A DNA stretch of 64,000 nucleotides from Diphasiastrum complanatum (GCA_029204225.1 CM055113.1:16125745-16189744); one strand, 5' to 3'; counted from the first letter of the stretch, positions 1 through 11,400 are shown. Notes: generated by a model from the sequence alone, not told the origin. Numbers and translations are program-made.

Positions 1-1230
1 GAGATATTGAAGTTCTATGAATCACTAGTAATTAAAGACAAAAAGCATACCAAATGACAATCATCTTCAACTACAAAAACTTTAGATTACAATCCAAAAT
101 CACACCTAGATATCCAAAGTCCTGCTGAATATCAATTCGGTTGTTATTCTTAGATTCATTATCCAATTGAGCTCTCTAGGATACAATCACTAATGAGCTG
201 AGTCCCTTCCTTAACTAAGGAATACTCAGTCCCAAGAATACTGTATATCCAATGCATATAATTTCAACTGATGAACCCAAATGATTCACTAATCATGCGT
301 CTTACAAGCAATATAATCAAACCCATCACTTTCTGATTAATCCACATCACACTGATCGTTTTACCAATAACTTCATCCTGGAGTATTCAACTACTCAAGT
401 TAATTGCCAATGATTCAGAAATTTCAAATGTCTAGGTGAAAAACTAGTATAACACCACATTTAGATCCTTACCCAAATCATTTATAAGTTAATCCATAAA
501 TCTTCTATACAAGGATTTGTTAACTCTGCAAGTATCTGTCAAAACAATACTTGATCATATGTCTATGTTTGTTGACTAGGTTAAGTGCACCAAATAACTC
601 TAGTAATCATGAATACACAGTAGATTCATACAAGATTAATTGTGCACATACGTGAATAATCTCACTATGACCTAGTACATAAACACATTCTTATCTGGCA
701 GATTCCTCCAGAACCCACATATGTTACTCACATATCTCACTGAGATCTTGTAACTCAGCTACAAAATATTTTCTATTTCTCATGAGTAAATAACATATCC
801 GGAAAATCTCTGAGAAGAATAAAATTCACTCTCAATAGTTTTCCAATCCAATTTCTTTTGATAGCATAATTTCTCCTACTAATCAACCCCTCACCGATCC
901 TAGTACAAAAACTAAGATTAGGTTGATCCAATACAGAACTCTCAGACTTAAATTCTAATCAAACTTACTTCTATTCCAATTAAAATGGACTAGTAACCTT
1001 TGACCTTTTACTGTACTACTTATAGATAATGATTCAAATTCCAAATCTGTTTCAATTCCAGATTGTCCACACAATCTCTAGAAATTTCCTCATATTTCGA
1101 AAATTTGCAATTAGGCATGTTACTCTGAATCTATCCAAAATTACTTTCAGACCACATCTCATTTCTATACCACAGTTGGTTCTTTCCCGAAAACTACACA
1201 AACCATAGATTCCCAAATAGAATTTAATCT
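1..1230. repeat. Dispersed AT-rich repeat (family R), no gene
   Basis: No credible coding region is present; all frames are stop-rich. About 500-1200 reads like 32050-32750 and 47950-48480 in the same orientation (shared landmarks such as CTTGATCATATGTCTATGTT and GGTTAAGTGCACCAAATAA). About 1-600 reads like the reverse complement of 44800-45420 (shared landmark AAGTTTTTGTAGTTGAAGATG in the inverted sense at 29521). It is therefore a mobile or duplicated repeat of unknown class, perhaps a decayed LTR-element interior. Confidence 0.6.
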
Positions 1231-1391
1231 GTGTCTCAGAAAATGTCACGCTCTGCTCACAAAAAATGTCACGCTTTTGCAAAGGCAAAAGCTAAAAAAC
1301 GTCGTTTGAAAAAAAATGGTGAAAAAAATAATGCATCCAAGCCATTTTTTTTCTTTTGGACGCGTGTTTCAAATTTTTCTCTCTCCACCCG

Positions 1392-1503
<112 letters not shown>

Positions 1504-1577
1504 ACCGGTCTCTCTCTCTCTCTCCTACAATCCAAATCAGTAACCTCTCTCTTTTCCTCTCTCACAATCCTCCTTCC

Positions 1578-1581
<4 letters not shown>

Positions 1582-1663
<82 letters not shown>
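1582..1663. repeat. (CT)n microsatellite
   Basis: Second CT tract, about 80 bp. It is followed by pyrimidine-rich sequence to about 1850 (repeated CCATCTCCATCTTCTTCTTC-like words) that holds no gene. Confidence 0.95.
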
Positions 1664-1665
<2 letters not shown>

Positions 1666-1934
1666 CTATGATGTCATCTCCATCTTCTTCTTCTCTCCTC
1701 CTTCCAAAATCTCTCTCTCACTCTCTCTCCCTCCTACACTGCCATCTCCATCTCTATTTTCTTCTTCTCTGTCTGTCCCCCTTCTTTCCCTGCTACGCTG
1801 CCGTCTCCATCTTCTTCTTCTTCTCTGTCTGTCCGTCCCCCTTCTTCGACCATGTTCTTTTGGAAGTACCTAAAATCTATTGTCCACGTTTCTGGACAGT
1901 ATGTTAATATTCCTTTTTTGAGTGGGTTTTGGTG

Positions 1935-2372
1935 CAAGCAAACATGCCCTGAGATAATTTGCATTATGGTGGTGTAGAGAACCGGGACACACACAATGCT
2001 TATAGTTACTACTTTCATATGGCTTCAGTAGAGGGTCTTTTGTGACGGGGTGATGGAAATGACAGGCCTTTTTATGGTCGTTTCTTTGGTTTTCCTTGTG
2101 AGTTGATTCATCCTGTTGTGATGGCGGATTGTTATTCATGAAGTTAAAAGAAACGAAAAAAATAGTTTGTGAAATATATAAATATTCAAGTCAAGTTGTT
2201 TCAAACAGTTCAGCTCATCTTTGTTGACATTTTCAGGTGCTGATGTTGTAGGTTTTTTCGAAAATTCTGATTTGGAGTTATTGATACGATGGTATCAGCT
2301 AGGAGCTTTTTATCCTTTTTTCCGTGCTCATGCTCATCTTGATACCAAGCGGCGCGAGCCTTGGCTGGTTGA
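1935..2372 (+). pseudogene. Glucosidase II alpha subunit fragment (GH31), broken
   Basis: Two stretches match the catalytic region of the ER glucosidase II alpha subunit, which trims glucose from N-glycans. The first (about 1944-2085) reads M-P-stop-D-N-L-H-Y-G-G-V-E-N-R-D, then Y-Y-F-H-M-A-S-V-E-G-L-L, a TGA where the family has a basic residue, and G-D-G-N-D-R-P-F. The second starts after an AG acceptor at 2235-2236 and reads G-A-D-V-V-G-F-F, then [16 protein letters not shown] and D-T-K-R-R-E-P-W-L. Both are in family order, but the intervening segment (the WTGDN region) is missing and two in-frame stops are present. The pieces are far shorter than the roughly 900-residue protein. This is a decayed or captured gene fragment, not a working enzyme. 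Confidence 0.8.
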
Positions 2373-2580
2373 ATTAGTTTCAACACTTTTCTAATAATCT
2401 TGAAGGGACTACTGAGTGAATGATTTTGACATAGAGTCTGTGTCAGATTTCCACAGGTCAATCTAATGCATTGAAGCCTACGGACGTTGTAGGTGGGACT
2501 AATTTCTGTTCGACCTCTTGTGCTTTTGAACAGTCAACTAGGTAGCTTAGAATGGTTGTTGTGGCAGTAGCCAAGATCAT
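2373..2580. other. Unassigned spacer
   Basis: I see no gene here. The sequence runs up to the CT tract that opens the tandem duplication; glucosidase similarity stops near 2372. Confidence 0.5.
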
Positions 2581-2588
2581 GTAGACAC

Positions 2589-2712
<124 letters not shown>

Positions 2713-3504
2713 CATATAGCAGGCCTCTCTCTCCATCGCAGTTGAAATCCGTTAGGCGGCAAACAACATTCTACAGATCCAGAGCAATTCTGGTTTGTGA
2801 GATATTCAATTGCTCAATTTTCGTGTAATTGATACTTTTTTTTTTTTTAAAGCAGATATTTTGTAATAGGTGCTTTAATATGACTGTTTTTTTATTTGAT
2901 TTTAGCATATTCCATTGAATACTATAAGTGCTTTGCTGAATGAGATGAGATTTGGTTATACTTTGGGAATTTCTCTCATCTTAAGTAGGCAAGCTTACAA
3001 TTCAGGTTTGATCTACAGGATTGATGTGTAGGATCATCACAATATTTTATAAAGGTTTAAGAAAAAAAAGAGTAGTACGTGTCCAGCTCTCAATCATAGG
3101 ATAGGATAATTTGGTGCTATCCTAGAAGATTTTACATATTATATGAATATATGGAATCTTCGATGAATGATCTTGGCTTGACCAAAAATGGATACTCATT
3201 TGGCCTTGACATATCATGAATCGTTCAAAACACTAAATGCTTGGTCTCTGATGCCTGTTTGTGAGCCAGAATTGGCAAAAAATGATTCAAATAAAAAATC
3301 TAAATCTGTAAAAGAAAAAAAAAAACCCAAACCTAGCTGAAGTTGTTTTCAAAAGGCAGCAACAGACATGAGAAACTCTCGCATGAAGGCTATCACGAAG
3401 CACAAATTAAGGATTTCTGAGCTACATACATACTTGACTTGTAAGCACAACTAGAAGCCCTATAGACTTACTGTCAGACTTACTTTTTGGTGTTCTATGT
3501 GCAG

Positions 3505-3632
3505 GCTTTTCCGCTACACCTACTGGCAAAAATCATTAGTCGAGAGGAGGTGTTATAGCGAGATTGATAGTAGCAATTTTTGTCTTAGCAATTTTGAGAT
3601 GTACATAACTTTTATATAAAAGAAGAGATGGA
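3505..3632 (+). pseudogene. Exon-like piece with a membrane segment (unit 1)
   Basis: After an acceptor-like TTCTATGTGCAG, one frame reads F-S-A-T-P-T-G-K-N-H-stop-S-R-G-G and then a hydrophobic stretch (IARLIVAIFVLAILRCT) followed by basic residues (Y-K-R-R-D). The order linker, single membrane helix, basic stop-transfer is what a receptor-like protein shows at its transmembrane exon. One in-frame TAG is present, and another stop appears where unit 2 has TAT. No flanking exons were recognised. The receptor-like reading is inference. Confidence 0.35.
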
Positions 3633-4050
3633 GTTTTATGGTCTCAAAACTTTAAGGTTCCAATATATGTATTCTATCCTTCGACATCTTTATGTCTTGC
3701 TCTTATGTTGTATCTACCTTGCCTCATTGGACAAGGAGTAGTCCCCGTGGCTCCCGATACTAAGGATATTGTGATTATGGGACTACCGCTTATCAACTGT
3801 TCAAAAACTGTCTACTATTACAATGTTCACCTAATTTTCATCCATCAAATTGTGAATTCTTTCTGAAATCCAGTTTCCACTATTTTTATGTTTAAAAAAT
3901 AGAGAACTATTACAAAAATTTCTTCGTAATTTATAAATGTTTTCAGGATGAGAGGACGTTGATTTTTGTCTTAAAATAAAAAAACCAAGTTGATTACAAA
4001 CGCGTTGTGTATGATAGCTGAAGTTGAATTTTGTTTACCATGGTAATGTT

Positions 4051-4703
4051 TGAAAAATACAGATCCTAAGTGGATCTAAACTCCAAGATCATTGGCTTGA
4101 ATGCTTGCACTCCAAACTACATAAGCTAGGAATTGGCAACACATTCTATGCTACCTAGAATGCAAAGAACTTGATCAAAAAGCATTTATCACAAATGGAA
4201 ACTTCCATAAACATCAAGTGCGGCCCAAAATAGCATTATACAGTCCATAATACATCAGCCTACCACTTTTGGAAAGCACCTAAGATCATACACAATAGCT
4301 TGAAGACAATACACACAACAATGCTCTCAATGGAGGAAGAAACAATGACAATGATCTATTGATCTCAATGAAGCATACAAAAGGTTTCTCCAACCTGTTC
4401 TCCACGACTTCCCTACTATTTATGGATGAGGAAGATGACTCTCTCTCCTCTCTCTAGAAGGTACTTGACCCTAGATATTCCCTATATAGGAAAAATAGCT
4501 AAAAATGGCTTATATGACCAAAATACATCAAAATGGTCTCATTTTGAAGGGTATGAAGTTTGACACTTCATCATACTGAAAAAATACAGTAAATAAAAAC
4601 ATTGTGGCCTGGTTCACACGTGCAAAACTCCAGAACCAAAACTATTTACAATTTTAGCCAATTTAGGCCTCAAACTAGCTAGGAAATGTTGACAATTTTC
4701 ACA
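4051..4703 (-). repeat. E1 3' LTR
   Basis: 653 bp, TG...CA in element orientation, starting TGTGAAAATTGTC and ending CTGTATTTTTCA. It appears identical to the other LTR except for one 2-bp CT-repeat indel near 4441. It contains a TATA-like CCTATATAGG and the G-box-like CACACGTG. The adjacent coding region ends within the polypurine tract. Confidence 0.95.
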
Positions 4704-6195
4704 CTCCCTCTTCAACATTGGATGCTAGTTTCAACATAGTCTTTGAGCACATTCCAAGATTAGATCTATGCATTAAATATAGGTCCTTTCCCAATGGTTT
4801 GGTGAAGATATCAGCCACACACTCCTTTGAAGAGACATGTTGAAGCTCCACCTCTTTGGCAATGACTTGATCTCTCACAAAATGGTGAGCAATCTCAATG
4901 TGCTTGCTCCTTGCATGAAAAACAGGATTGCTTGCCAAGCTTTGGGCTGAAAGGTTATCACAAAGTATGATTGGAGTCTTCTCTGGTTCCAGCAAGTGAA
5001 GATCCAATAACATCCTCTTGATCCAAAGAATCTCCTTGGTGCATGTTGTTAATGCCTTGTACTCGGCTTCGGTGGAAGATAGAGAGATAGTTGGTTGCTT
5101 CTTTGATAGCCATGAGACCACTCCATCTCCAAGATAGATTGCAAAGGCACTTGTTGACTTCCTATCCATTTGATCACCTGCAAAATCTGAATCTGAAAAT
5201 CCACAAAGGTTAGGTGTAGTACCTCCATACAAGATGCCAAAATCTCTAGATCCCGAGATGTATCTAAGTACTCTCTTTCCTAGCTTCCAATGAGCCTCAC
5301 TAGGATCTTGCATAAATTGACTTAGTTTACCAACCACAAAGCTTAGATCAGGTCTTGTGATGGTTAACCATATAAGAGATCCTATTAGCTTTCTATAGAG
5401 AGTAATGTCCTTGAAGGATCTTTCATTACTTCTTGTAGTTAGCTTTACATTTGATTCCATAGGAGTAGAAACAACTTTACAATCTTCCATATGAAACCTT
5501 TTTAGAATAGAGTTAACATACTTTTCTTGACATATGAATGTAGATTTAGAAGTTCTAATAATCTCTATTCCTAAGATATAATGAAGTTTACCAAGATCTT
5601 GAATTTCAAACTCTCTTTTGAGTGCCATCTTGATTTCATCTATATCTAGATTGTTACCACCACTTAAGATAATGTCATCAACATAGATCAAAAGTAAAGT
5701 GATATCATTTTCATTCAATCTAAAGTAGAGAGAATGATCATACTCACTCATAACAAAGTTTTGAGAAAGTAAGAAGGAATTGAGCTTAGCATACCAACTC
5801 CTTGGTGCTTGCTTTAGCCCATACAAACTCTTTTGGAGATAGCACACATGATTAGGCTCATCATGTGAAACATAGCCCTCGGGTTGCTCCATGTAAATAT
5901 CTTCTTCAAGATCACCATTCAAGAAGGCATTAGTAACATCCATTTGCCACATATCCCAATCATAAAGAGTTGCAAGAGAGATTAGGATTCGAATAGTTAC
6001 CATCTTTGCCACGGGTGCAAAGGTCTCATCATAGTCAATACCATATTCTTGAGCATACCCCTTTGCCACCAACCTTGCCTTGTACTTGTTGATTGATCCA
6101 TCTTGATTTGTCTTGATCTTGAAGATCCACTTACAACCAATTGCCTTCTTGTCCTTTGGAAGCTTTACCAACCTCCATGTGTTGGCAATGTTCCA
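4699..6195 (-). CDS. E1 pol, reverse transcriptase and RNase H part
   Basis: Copia reverse transcriptase followed by RNase H, with no internal stop. It copies element RNA into DNA in virus-like particles. Recognisable blocks: the N-terminal RT landmarks N-T-W-R-L-V, G-C-K-W-I-F-K-I-K and Y-K-A-R-L-V-A-K-G-Y; M-D-V-T-N-A-F-L-N-G; Y-G-L-K-Q-A-P-R-S-W-Y; the catalytic YVDD (codons at 5672-5683); then RNase H landmarks S-D-S-D-F-A-G, S-S-T-E-A-E-Y, C-D-N and H-A-R-S-K-H-I-E. The natural upstream frame is cut at about 6195 by an insertion, so the open frame now begins with about 10 foreign residues (apparent ATG at 6225). The C-terminus lies in the purine tract before the LTR. Confidence 0.93.
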   Translation of the reverse strand, partial: WNIANTWRLVKLPKDKKAIGCKWIFKIKTNQDGSINKYKARLVAKGYAQEYGIDYDETFAPVAKMVTIRILISLATLYDWDMWQMDVTNAFLNGDLEEDIYMEQPEGYVSHDEPNHVCYLQKSLYGLKQAPRSWYAKLNSFLLSQNFVMSEYDHSLYFRLNENDITLLLIYVDDIILSGGNNLDIDEIKMALKREFEIQDLGKLHYILGIEIIRTSKSTFICQEKYVNSILKRFHMEDCKVVSTPMESNVKLTTRSNERSFKDITLYRKLIGSLIWLTITRPDLSFVVGKLSQFMQDPSEAHWKLGKRVLRYISGSRDFGILYGGTTPNLCGFSDSDFAGDQMDRKSTSAFAIYLGDGVVSWLSKKQPTISLSSTEAEYKALTTCTKEILWIKRMLLDLHLLEPEKTPIILCDNLSAQSLASNPVFHARSKHIEIAHHFVRDQVIAKEVELQHVSSKECVADIFTKPLGKDLYLMHRSNLGMCSKTMLKLASNVEEGV

Positions 6196-6890
6196 TTTGC
6201 ATGTTGCTCTTCCGATGGAATGCACTCCAATTATTAAGAAAAATGCAAAAGTTGTAGAGAATGTTGCTGCAATAGTTAGAGAATTGAGAATGAATAATCA
6301 TATGAATATAGATTTGTGGGTGGATGGATCAATTTATCCTTTTGATCCAACTACCAATTTGTGTCTAGATTTTAAGTCCGTAACTCATCTACTCAGATAT
6401 GTATGTGAAGGAAATAGCGGATTACTTGGATATTGTCAAGGGTTGCATGATATTGGAATGCATAGCATATCTTGTATTAATCAACAATTACAGTTTGCTA
6501 ATCAACAATTGCAACGTGCAAATCAGCAATTGCTTCATTATGTGCAACACATTAGTGCTGAAAACAATGCACTCAAGAATGCTAAGTCAGAGTTGAATGC
6601 TACAGTCACTACTCTTTGGGGATCAGACCAAGAAATGTTAGAATCCATGGAAAAGTTGCGATCTGAGAGTTTAAACTCTGCTGTTGATATAAAATTTATC
6701 AATAAGGCAATGATGAAGAGGAAAAGAAAGAGAGTACAGATGAAGAATATTGATGACTTATCTACACATATCGGCAATCAGAAAAAAATAATTTGAACAT
6801 TCAAGTATGTTGTCATATAAATTGTTTATTTGATTTGTATATGTCATTTAAGTTTGATTTGCACTTAATAACATGGATTATTTATTTATG
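6196..6890 (+). mobile_element. Foreign insert inside E1 pol
   Basis: The copia frame stops matching after K-E-W-I-Q-A-M-D-H-E-H-Q-A near 6893 and resumes at N-T-W-R-L-V near 6190. The sequence between is unrelated to copia, AT-rich, and carries an open frame on the opposite strand. No terminal inverted repeats or target duplication are obvious at these approximate borders, so the mechanism (transposon insertion, gene capture or rearrangement) is unresolved. Confidence 0.7.
6215..6796 (+). CDS. Unrecognised coiled-coil protein in the E1 insert
   Basis: A 193-residue open frame from the first ATG inside the insert; the same frame is open upstream into copia antisense sequence. I do not recognise a family. 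Roughly residues 1-85 include W-V-D-G-S-I-Y-P-F-D-P-T. Residues about 88-115 hold three copies of a seven-residue N-Q-Q-L-Q-x-A unit, a heptad pattern typical of a coiled coil and also visible as a 21-bp DNA repeat at about 6478-6535. A further helical, charged stretch and a basic cluster (MMKRKRKRVQMK) follow. It could be an exon of a host gene or a transposon protein. Its expression is unproven. Confidence 0.45.
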   Translation: MECTPIIKKNAKVVENVAAIVRELRMNNHMNIDLWVDGSIYPFDPTTNLCLDFKSVTHLLRYVCEGNSGLLGYCQGLHDIGMHSISCINQQLQFANQQLQRANQQLLHYVQHISAENNALKNAKSELNATVTTLWGSDQEMLESMEKLRSESLNSAVDIKFINKAMMKRKRKRVQMKNIDDLSTHIGNQKKII

Positions 6891-7830
6891 TGCTTGATGC
6901 TCATGATCCATGGCTTGGATCCATTCCTTCTTTTGAATTGCTTCACCTACACAAGTTGGTTCATCAAAAGAGGTAAGAAAAGCAAAGTTAGAGTTGTCCA
7001 CCACTTGCTTTCCTTTTTCATCATAGGTTAGCCTTGATGGCTTAGCCCTTTGCCTTTGAGTCTTCCTTGAAGTTTGCTTTGGAGTGGCATCTCCATCTTC
7101 ATCCAAGACATCTTGCACATCATGATGATTAGTAGGCACATCAACATCAACATCAACAACATTGGAAACATTCTCTTCATGAAAGATGACATCCCTACTT
7201 ATGACAACTTTCTTTGTAGAAGGAATGTACACTTTGTAAGCCTTGCTTACTTCACTATAGCCAACAAACACACCCTTCTTTGATGAAGGATCTTCTTTAG
7301 TTCTATCATCAAGTGTGATATTGACAAAACATGTACATCCAAAGATCCTACAATGCTTGACACTCGGCCTTCTACCATAAAGAACCTCATGAGGAGTTTT
7401 ACCATCCAAGGAAGCACTTGTCCATCTATTACATAGATAGTTAGCACATGCTAAAGCTTCCCCCCAAAAAGACTTAGCAAGATTAGCATGTAGTCTCATT
7501 GCCTTGGCACATTCACAAAGGGTTCTATTCTTCCTCTCGGCCACTCCATTCTGTTGTGGAGTCCTAGGACTAGACATCTCCCTCTTAATCCCATGTGCTA
7601 TACAAAAGTCTTTGAACCTATTTGAGGTGTATTCCCCTCCATTATCAGATCTTAAGCATTTGATCTTTGTATTGAATTGGTTTTCCATTTCATTCTTGAA
7701 CTTGACAAATGCAGCAAACACTTCATCCTTACTTTTAAGAAGATAGATCCAAGTATACCTACTAAAGTCATCAATGAAAGTTGCATACATCTTTGCCCCA
7801 CCATTGCTAGTTGTACTAGAAGAATGAAAA
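6891..7830 (-). pseudogene. E1 pol, integrase part (first catalytic Asp lost)
   Basis: Integrase core landmarks are T-F-I-D-D-F-S-R-Y-T-W, R-S-D-N-G-G-E-Y (second catalytic Asp) and Q-Q-N-G-V-A-E-R-K-N-R-T-L (catalytic Glu), followed by W-G-E-A, C-N-R and F-G-C-T-C-F-V. The segment that should precede it (the H-S-D-V block with the first catalytic Asp) is absent: the frame jumps from S-K-E-A straight to H-S-S-S-T-T-S-N-G-G near 7825-7836 and shifts frame. E4 at 54190-54240 retains that block, which shows what is missing. The apparent in-frame Met at 7790 is an internal residue. This copy should be unable to integrate by itself. Confidence 0.88.
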
Positions 7831-9328
7831 AAGCTTCTTTAGATCTAGAAGTAGATCTAGAATAAGCAAGTCTATGAGATTTGGACAAGGCACAATGTTC
7901 ACAAACACTATTGTTTGCAACAAGACTTTTAGGGAGACCAAGAACAAGCTCTTTCTTTGCCATTACCTCCAAAGATTTGAAGTTGGGATGGCCCAACCTC
8001 TTGTGCCAAACTTCTTGGTTTGTCAATTGCTCCCTAGCCATACATCCTTCATGATTAGAGATCACACATGCATCAAGCTTGAAAAGTTTACCATGCCTCC
8101 TACCTTGAGCAATCAAGGATCCACATTTACTTATCAAACATGCATCTCCAATGAACTCCACATCAAGTCCTTTGTCAATCATTTGACTTACACTAAGCAA
8201 ATTCTTAGTGATTGAAGGAATGTACAAAACATTTTCAAGATTTGCTTTCCTATTTGTTGAAAGGGAAATAGGAATAGTGCCTATGCCTTTGATGTCACAT
8301 TGACCATCATTTGCAGTGTAGATGATGTTACCTTCTCCCTCATAAGACAATAAGGATGTAAAGTATTCCTTATGTCTTGTCATGTGAGATGAGGCTCCAC
8401 TATCAATCCACCAAGGATCATTATCATCTATGTTGGCTAACAAACTTGAAGTCATAACAAGTGATTCACATGTGTTATGTTCTTCCTCATCTATTGTAAG
8501 ATTTCCTTGCCTCTCTCCTTGCTCTCTTTTCTTCTTATAACATTCATTTGCAAAATGACCTTTTATCCCACAATAAAAGCACTTGAACTTTGACTTATTG
8601 TTCTTAGTAGAAGAGGAAGAGGAAGAGTGATCATCATGATCAAAGTTACCACCTTTGGACCATTTCCCTTTGCCTTTACCTTTGCCCTTGAATTTGCCTT
8701 TTGTGAAGAAAGCCTCTTCACCTCCACCTTGCAAGGATGCACCATCAAGCTTTGATTGCAACCTATGTTCTTCAGCCAATAAGATTTCTTGCAAGTCAAC
8801 CACACTTGGCAAGACTCTTTGAATGGCAAAACTTTGCACAAGGTTAGCATGTTCATTTAGCAAACCATTCAACATAACTTGGACTATTTCACCATCTTTT
8901 ATGTTCTCATCAATGCATGCTAAATCATCACTTAGGGACTTAACTCTCAAGATAAATGCATGAGCACTTTCACCCTCTCTTTGCCTACTAGAAAATATTT
9001 GTCTCCTTAGGGTCAATACCCTAGATGTGGACTTTGATTCAAAGAGCTTCTTTAAGGCATTCCATGCCTCACTTGCACTTTGACACTTTCCAACTTCCTT
9101 GAGAAGTTCATTTGTAACATTCATTTTAATGATATGAAGAGCCCTTTTGGCCTTCTTATCAAACCTTTGTTGCTCTTGAAGTGTGAGAGGTCTCTCTTCA
9201 ATTTCTGCAACTATGTCCATGAGTTCATTCAACTCAAGTAAGGACTCCATCCTCACTTTCCAAGTAGAGTAGTTTGATGAACTCAACCTTTCACTAGACT
9301 CTAGCATGATCCCACCATTGGAAGCCAT
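7829..9328 (-). CDS. E1 gag, protease and pre-integrase part
   Basis: Starts MASNGGIMLESSERL. Residues about 1-235 are copia gag (capsid-like UBN2 region with Y-S-T-W-K-V-R-M near the N-terminus). A Lys/Gly-rich linker leads to one CCHC zinc knuckle, CFYCGIKGHFANEC (residues about 249-262), which binds RNA. The aspartic protease motif W-W-I-D-S-G-A-S-S-H-M (about residues 305-315) looks intact. The pre-integrase zinc region follows (WHKRLGHPNF near residue 440, then C-x2-C). The frame runs on to 7652 only as frameshifted residues after the deletion at about 7830. Gag-protease therefore looks competent while the downstream pol frame is lost. Confidence 0.92.
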
Positions 9329-10488
9329 GATTCTAATGTTTCTTCAACTTTTAGGTTCTGTCCTAAAGCACTTAGCACTCACTTTTCTCTCAACAAATGA
9401 TAGATAAAGAGATCTATGAAGATTTAGGACCCTAAAACACTTCTATCTTGAACCTAGATGGTTTCCAAGCATAGAAAGGAAGATTGAAACACATGCAACA
9501 CTTTGCACACACTAAGAATGGATTACAAAATCAAACCAACCTGAACACACTCTTGCTTAAGCTCTCAAACTTTCCAGCAAGTGACCAAATCAAGTTATGG
9601 TGTGAAGAGTTACTTGCATTCTTAGAAAATACCCAAAACTAGGATGCCAAGATTACCTAGTAATGAACAAACTTGATCAACATATGATCAACACACTAAG
9701 ATATTGATTCAACCTGTAAAACCACATGTAAACCACACTTCTAAAAGTTTATAAACTCCAGCAAGTGATAAATACAAGATTTAGAGGTGAATGAATGAGC
9801 ACACTTAGTGAATCACAAGACTAGCTTCACTATCTTGTCAAATCTTGGTGTTTAGATGTAGATCTAAGATCACTTCACATGAGAATGTTCCTCAACCTGT
9901 TAAGAACCTGAAAACACACTTGCATAATGGTTAACACCTTCCAGCAAATGCTCCAATCAAATTACATAAGGAGAGTTACTTACATGCTCAACAAAGTACA
10001 CCAAAATTTATGCCAAAATTGATGACAATCTTTACAATATGCTCTTCACAATGGAGCTTACAATATGTTCACCCAAAAAAGGGGATCTTTCATCCAAATG
10101 GGAGCTTTGCTCAGCCTTTAGGAGAATTACAACTCACTCAAAAGAGCATTTGTCATCCACTTAAGGAGAAGTTTCATCCACTTAAGGAGAGTGTTCATCC
10201 AAGAATGGAGATTGTCAACAATAGGATTGAAAAGAACATTGTTAGTATTGAATATGCACAAGCCTCACAATCACAAATGATTAGGTGTTATGATCTGATC
10301 CAAAATAGTTTCTTTTCAGCCTCTGATCTTCAATAGACTTGAAATATGCTTTTGATCCACAAGTTCAACTCACAAAACAAAGGTTAGTAAGATTTGATCA
10401 ACAAAGCAATGCAAAATCATGCTAGAACTTGATCAAACATCCAAATATCACCAAAAATGGAATACTTACTGTAAATAGAAGCCAACCA
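9329..10488 (-). other. E1 5' leader
   Basis: Untranslated leader between PBS and gag start. It contains three diverged copies of a 170-185 bp unit starting near 9538, 9711 and 9893 (each with CAACCTG, later C-C-A-G-C-A-A-G/A-T-G) and a short direct repeat based on CATCCACTTAAGGAGA at about 10147-10195. The plus-strand open frame at 10010-10336 follows this repeat and is not supported as a gene. Confidence 0.6.
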
Positions 10489-10500
10489 GCTCTGATACCA
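10489..10500 (-). promoter_or_regulatory. E1 primer binding site (tRNA-iMet)
   Basis: On the minus strand TGGTATCAGAGC, the canonical plant copia PBS, 2 bp inside the 5' LTR end. Confidence 0.93.
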
Positions 10501-10502
10501 TG

Positions 10503-11157
10503 TGAAAAATACAGATCCTAAGTGGATCTAAACTCCAAGATCATTGGCTTGAATGCTTGCACTCCAAACTACATAAGCTAGGAATTGGCAACACATTCTA
10601 TGCTACCTAGAATGCAAAGAACTTGATCAAAAAGCATTTATCACAAATGGAAACTTCCATAAACATCAAGTGCGGCCCAAAATAGCATTATACAGTCCAT
10701 AATACATCAGCCTACCACTTTTGGAAAGCACCTAAGATCATACACAATAGCTTGAAGACAATACACACAACAATGCTCTCAATGGAGGAAGAAACAATGA
10801 CAATGATCTATTGATCTCAATGAAGCATACAAAAGGTTTCTCCAACCTGTTCTCCACGACTTCCCTACTATTTATGGATGAGGAAGATGACTCTCTCTCT
10901 CCTCTCTCTAGAAGGTACTTGACCCTAGATATTCCCTATATAGGAAAAATAGCTAAAAATGGCTTATATGACCAAAATACATCAAAATGGTCTCATTTTG
11001 AAGGGTATGAAGTTTGACACTTCATCATACTGAAAAAATACAGTAAATAAAAACATTGTGGCCTGGTTCACACGTGCAAAACTCCAGAACCAAAACTATT
11101 TACAATTTTAGCCAATTTAGGCCTCAAACTAGCTAGGAAATGTTGACAATTTTCACA
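10503..11157 (-). repeat. E1 5' LTR
   Basis: 655 bp partner of 4051-4703, in the same orientation. The only difference I found is an extra CT in a CT run, which indicates recent insertion. Confidence 0.95.
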
Positions 11158-11400
11158 TAATGTTTTCGTCTCTTTATTGCAAATGGACCAAATTGTAGCT
11201 AATTTTTGTTCACAAAGCTCAAACAGACTCATGTGATCACTTTTACATCTACTGGCGCCTTTGGTTTTAATAAGCCTTCGTGACAATCAAATTAGGACAG
11301 ATATACATTGTTGTTAGTCGTGAATAGTATCCCTATATTGTCCCAAAACGGACTTGAAAATCACTTCAGAACTCTAACTCACCAAGTAGGATGATTTTAT

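Larger units (their letters stand above)
4051..11157 (-). mobile_element. Ty1/copia LTR retrotransposon E1, nearly full length
   Basis: Minus-strand element of 7.1 kb. It has two LTRs, a PBS complementary to initiator tRNA-Met next to the 5' LTR, gag-protease, integrase and RT-RNase H in copia order, and a purine tract (GAAGAGGGAG) at the 3' LTR. TAATGTT lies on both flanks (4044-4050 and 11158-11164), and the tandem copy holds the single empty-site version (13707-13713). Copia target duplications are usually 5 bp, so two of these seven bases may be coincidental or extra. The element is defective: a deletion with frameshift in integrase near 7830 and a foreign 0.7 kb insert at about 6196-6890. 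Confidence 0.95.

Noticed and set aside
10010-10336. 108-codon plus-strand gene in the E1 leader
   Set aside because: It is antisense to the leader and follows a short direct repeat; no motif.
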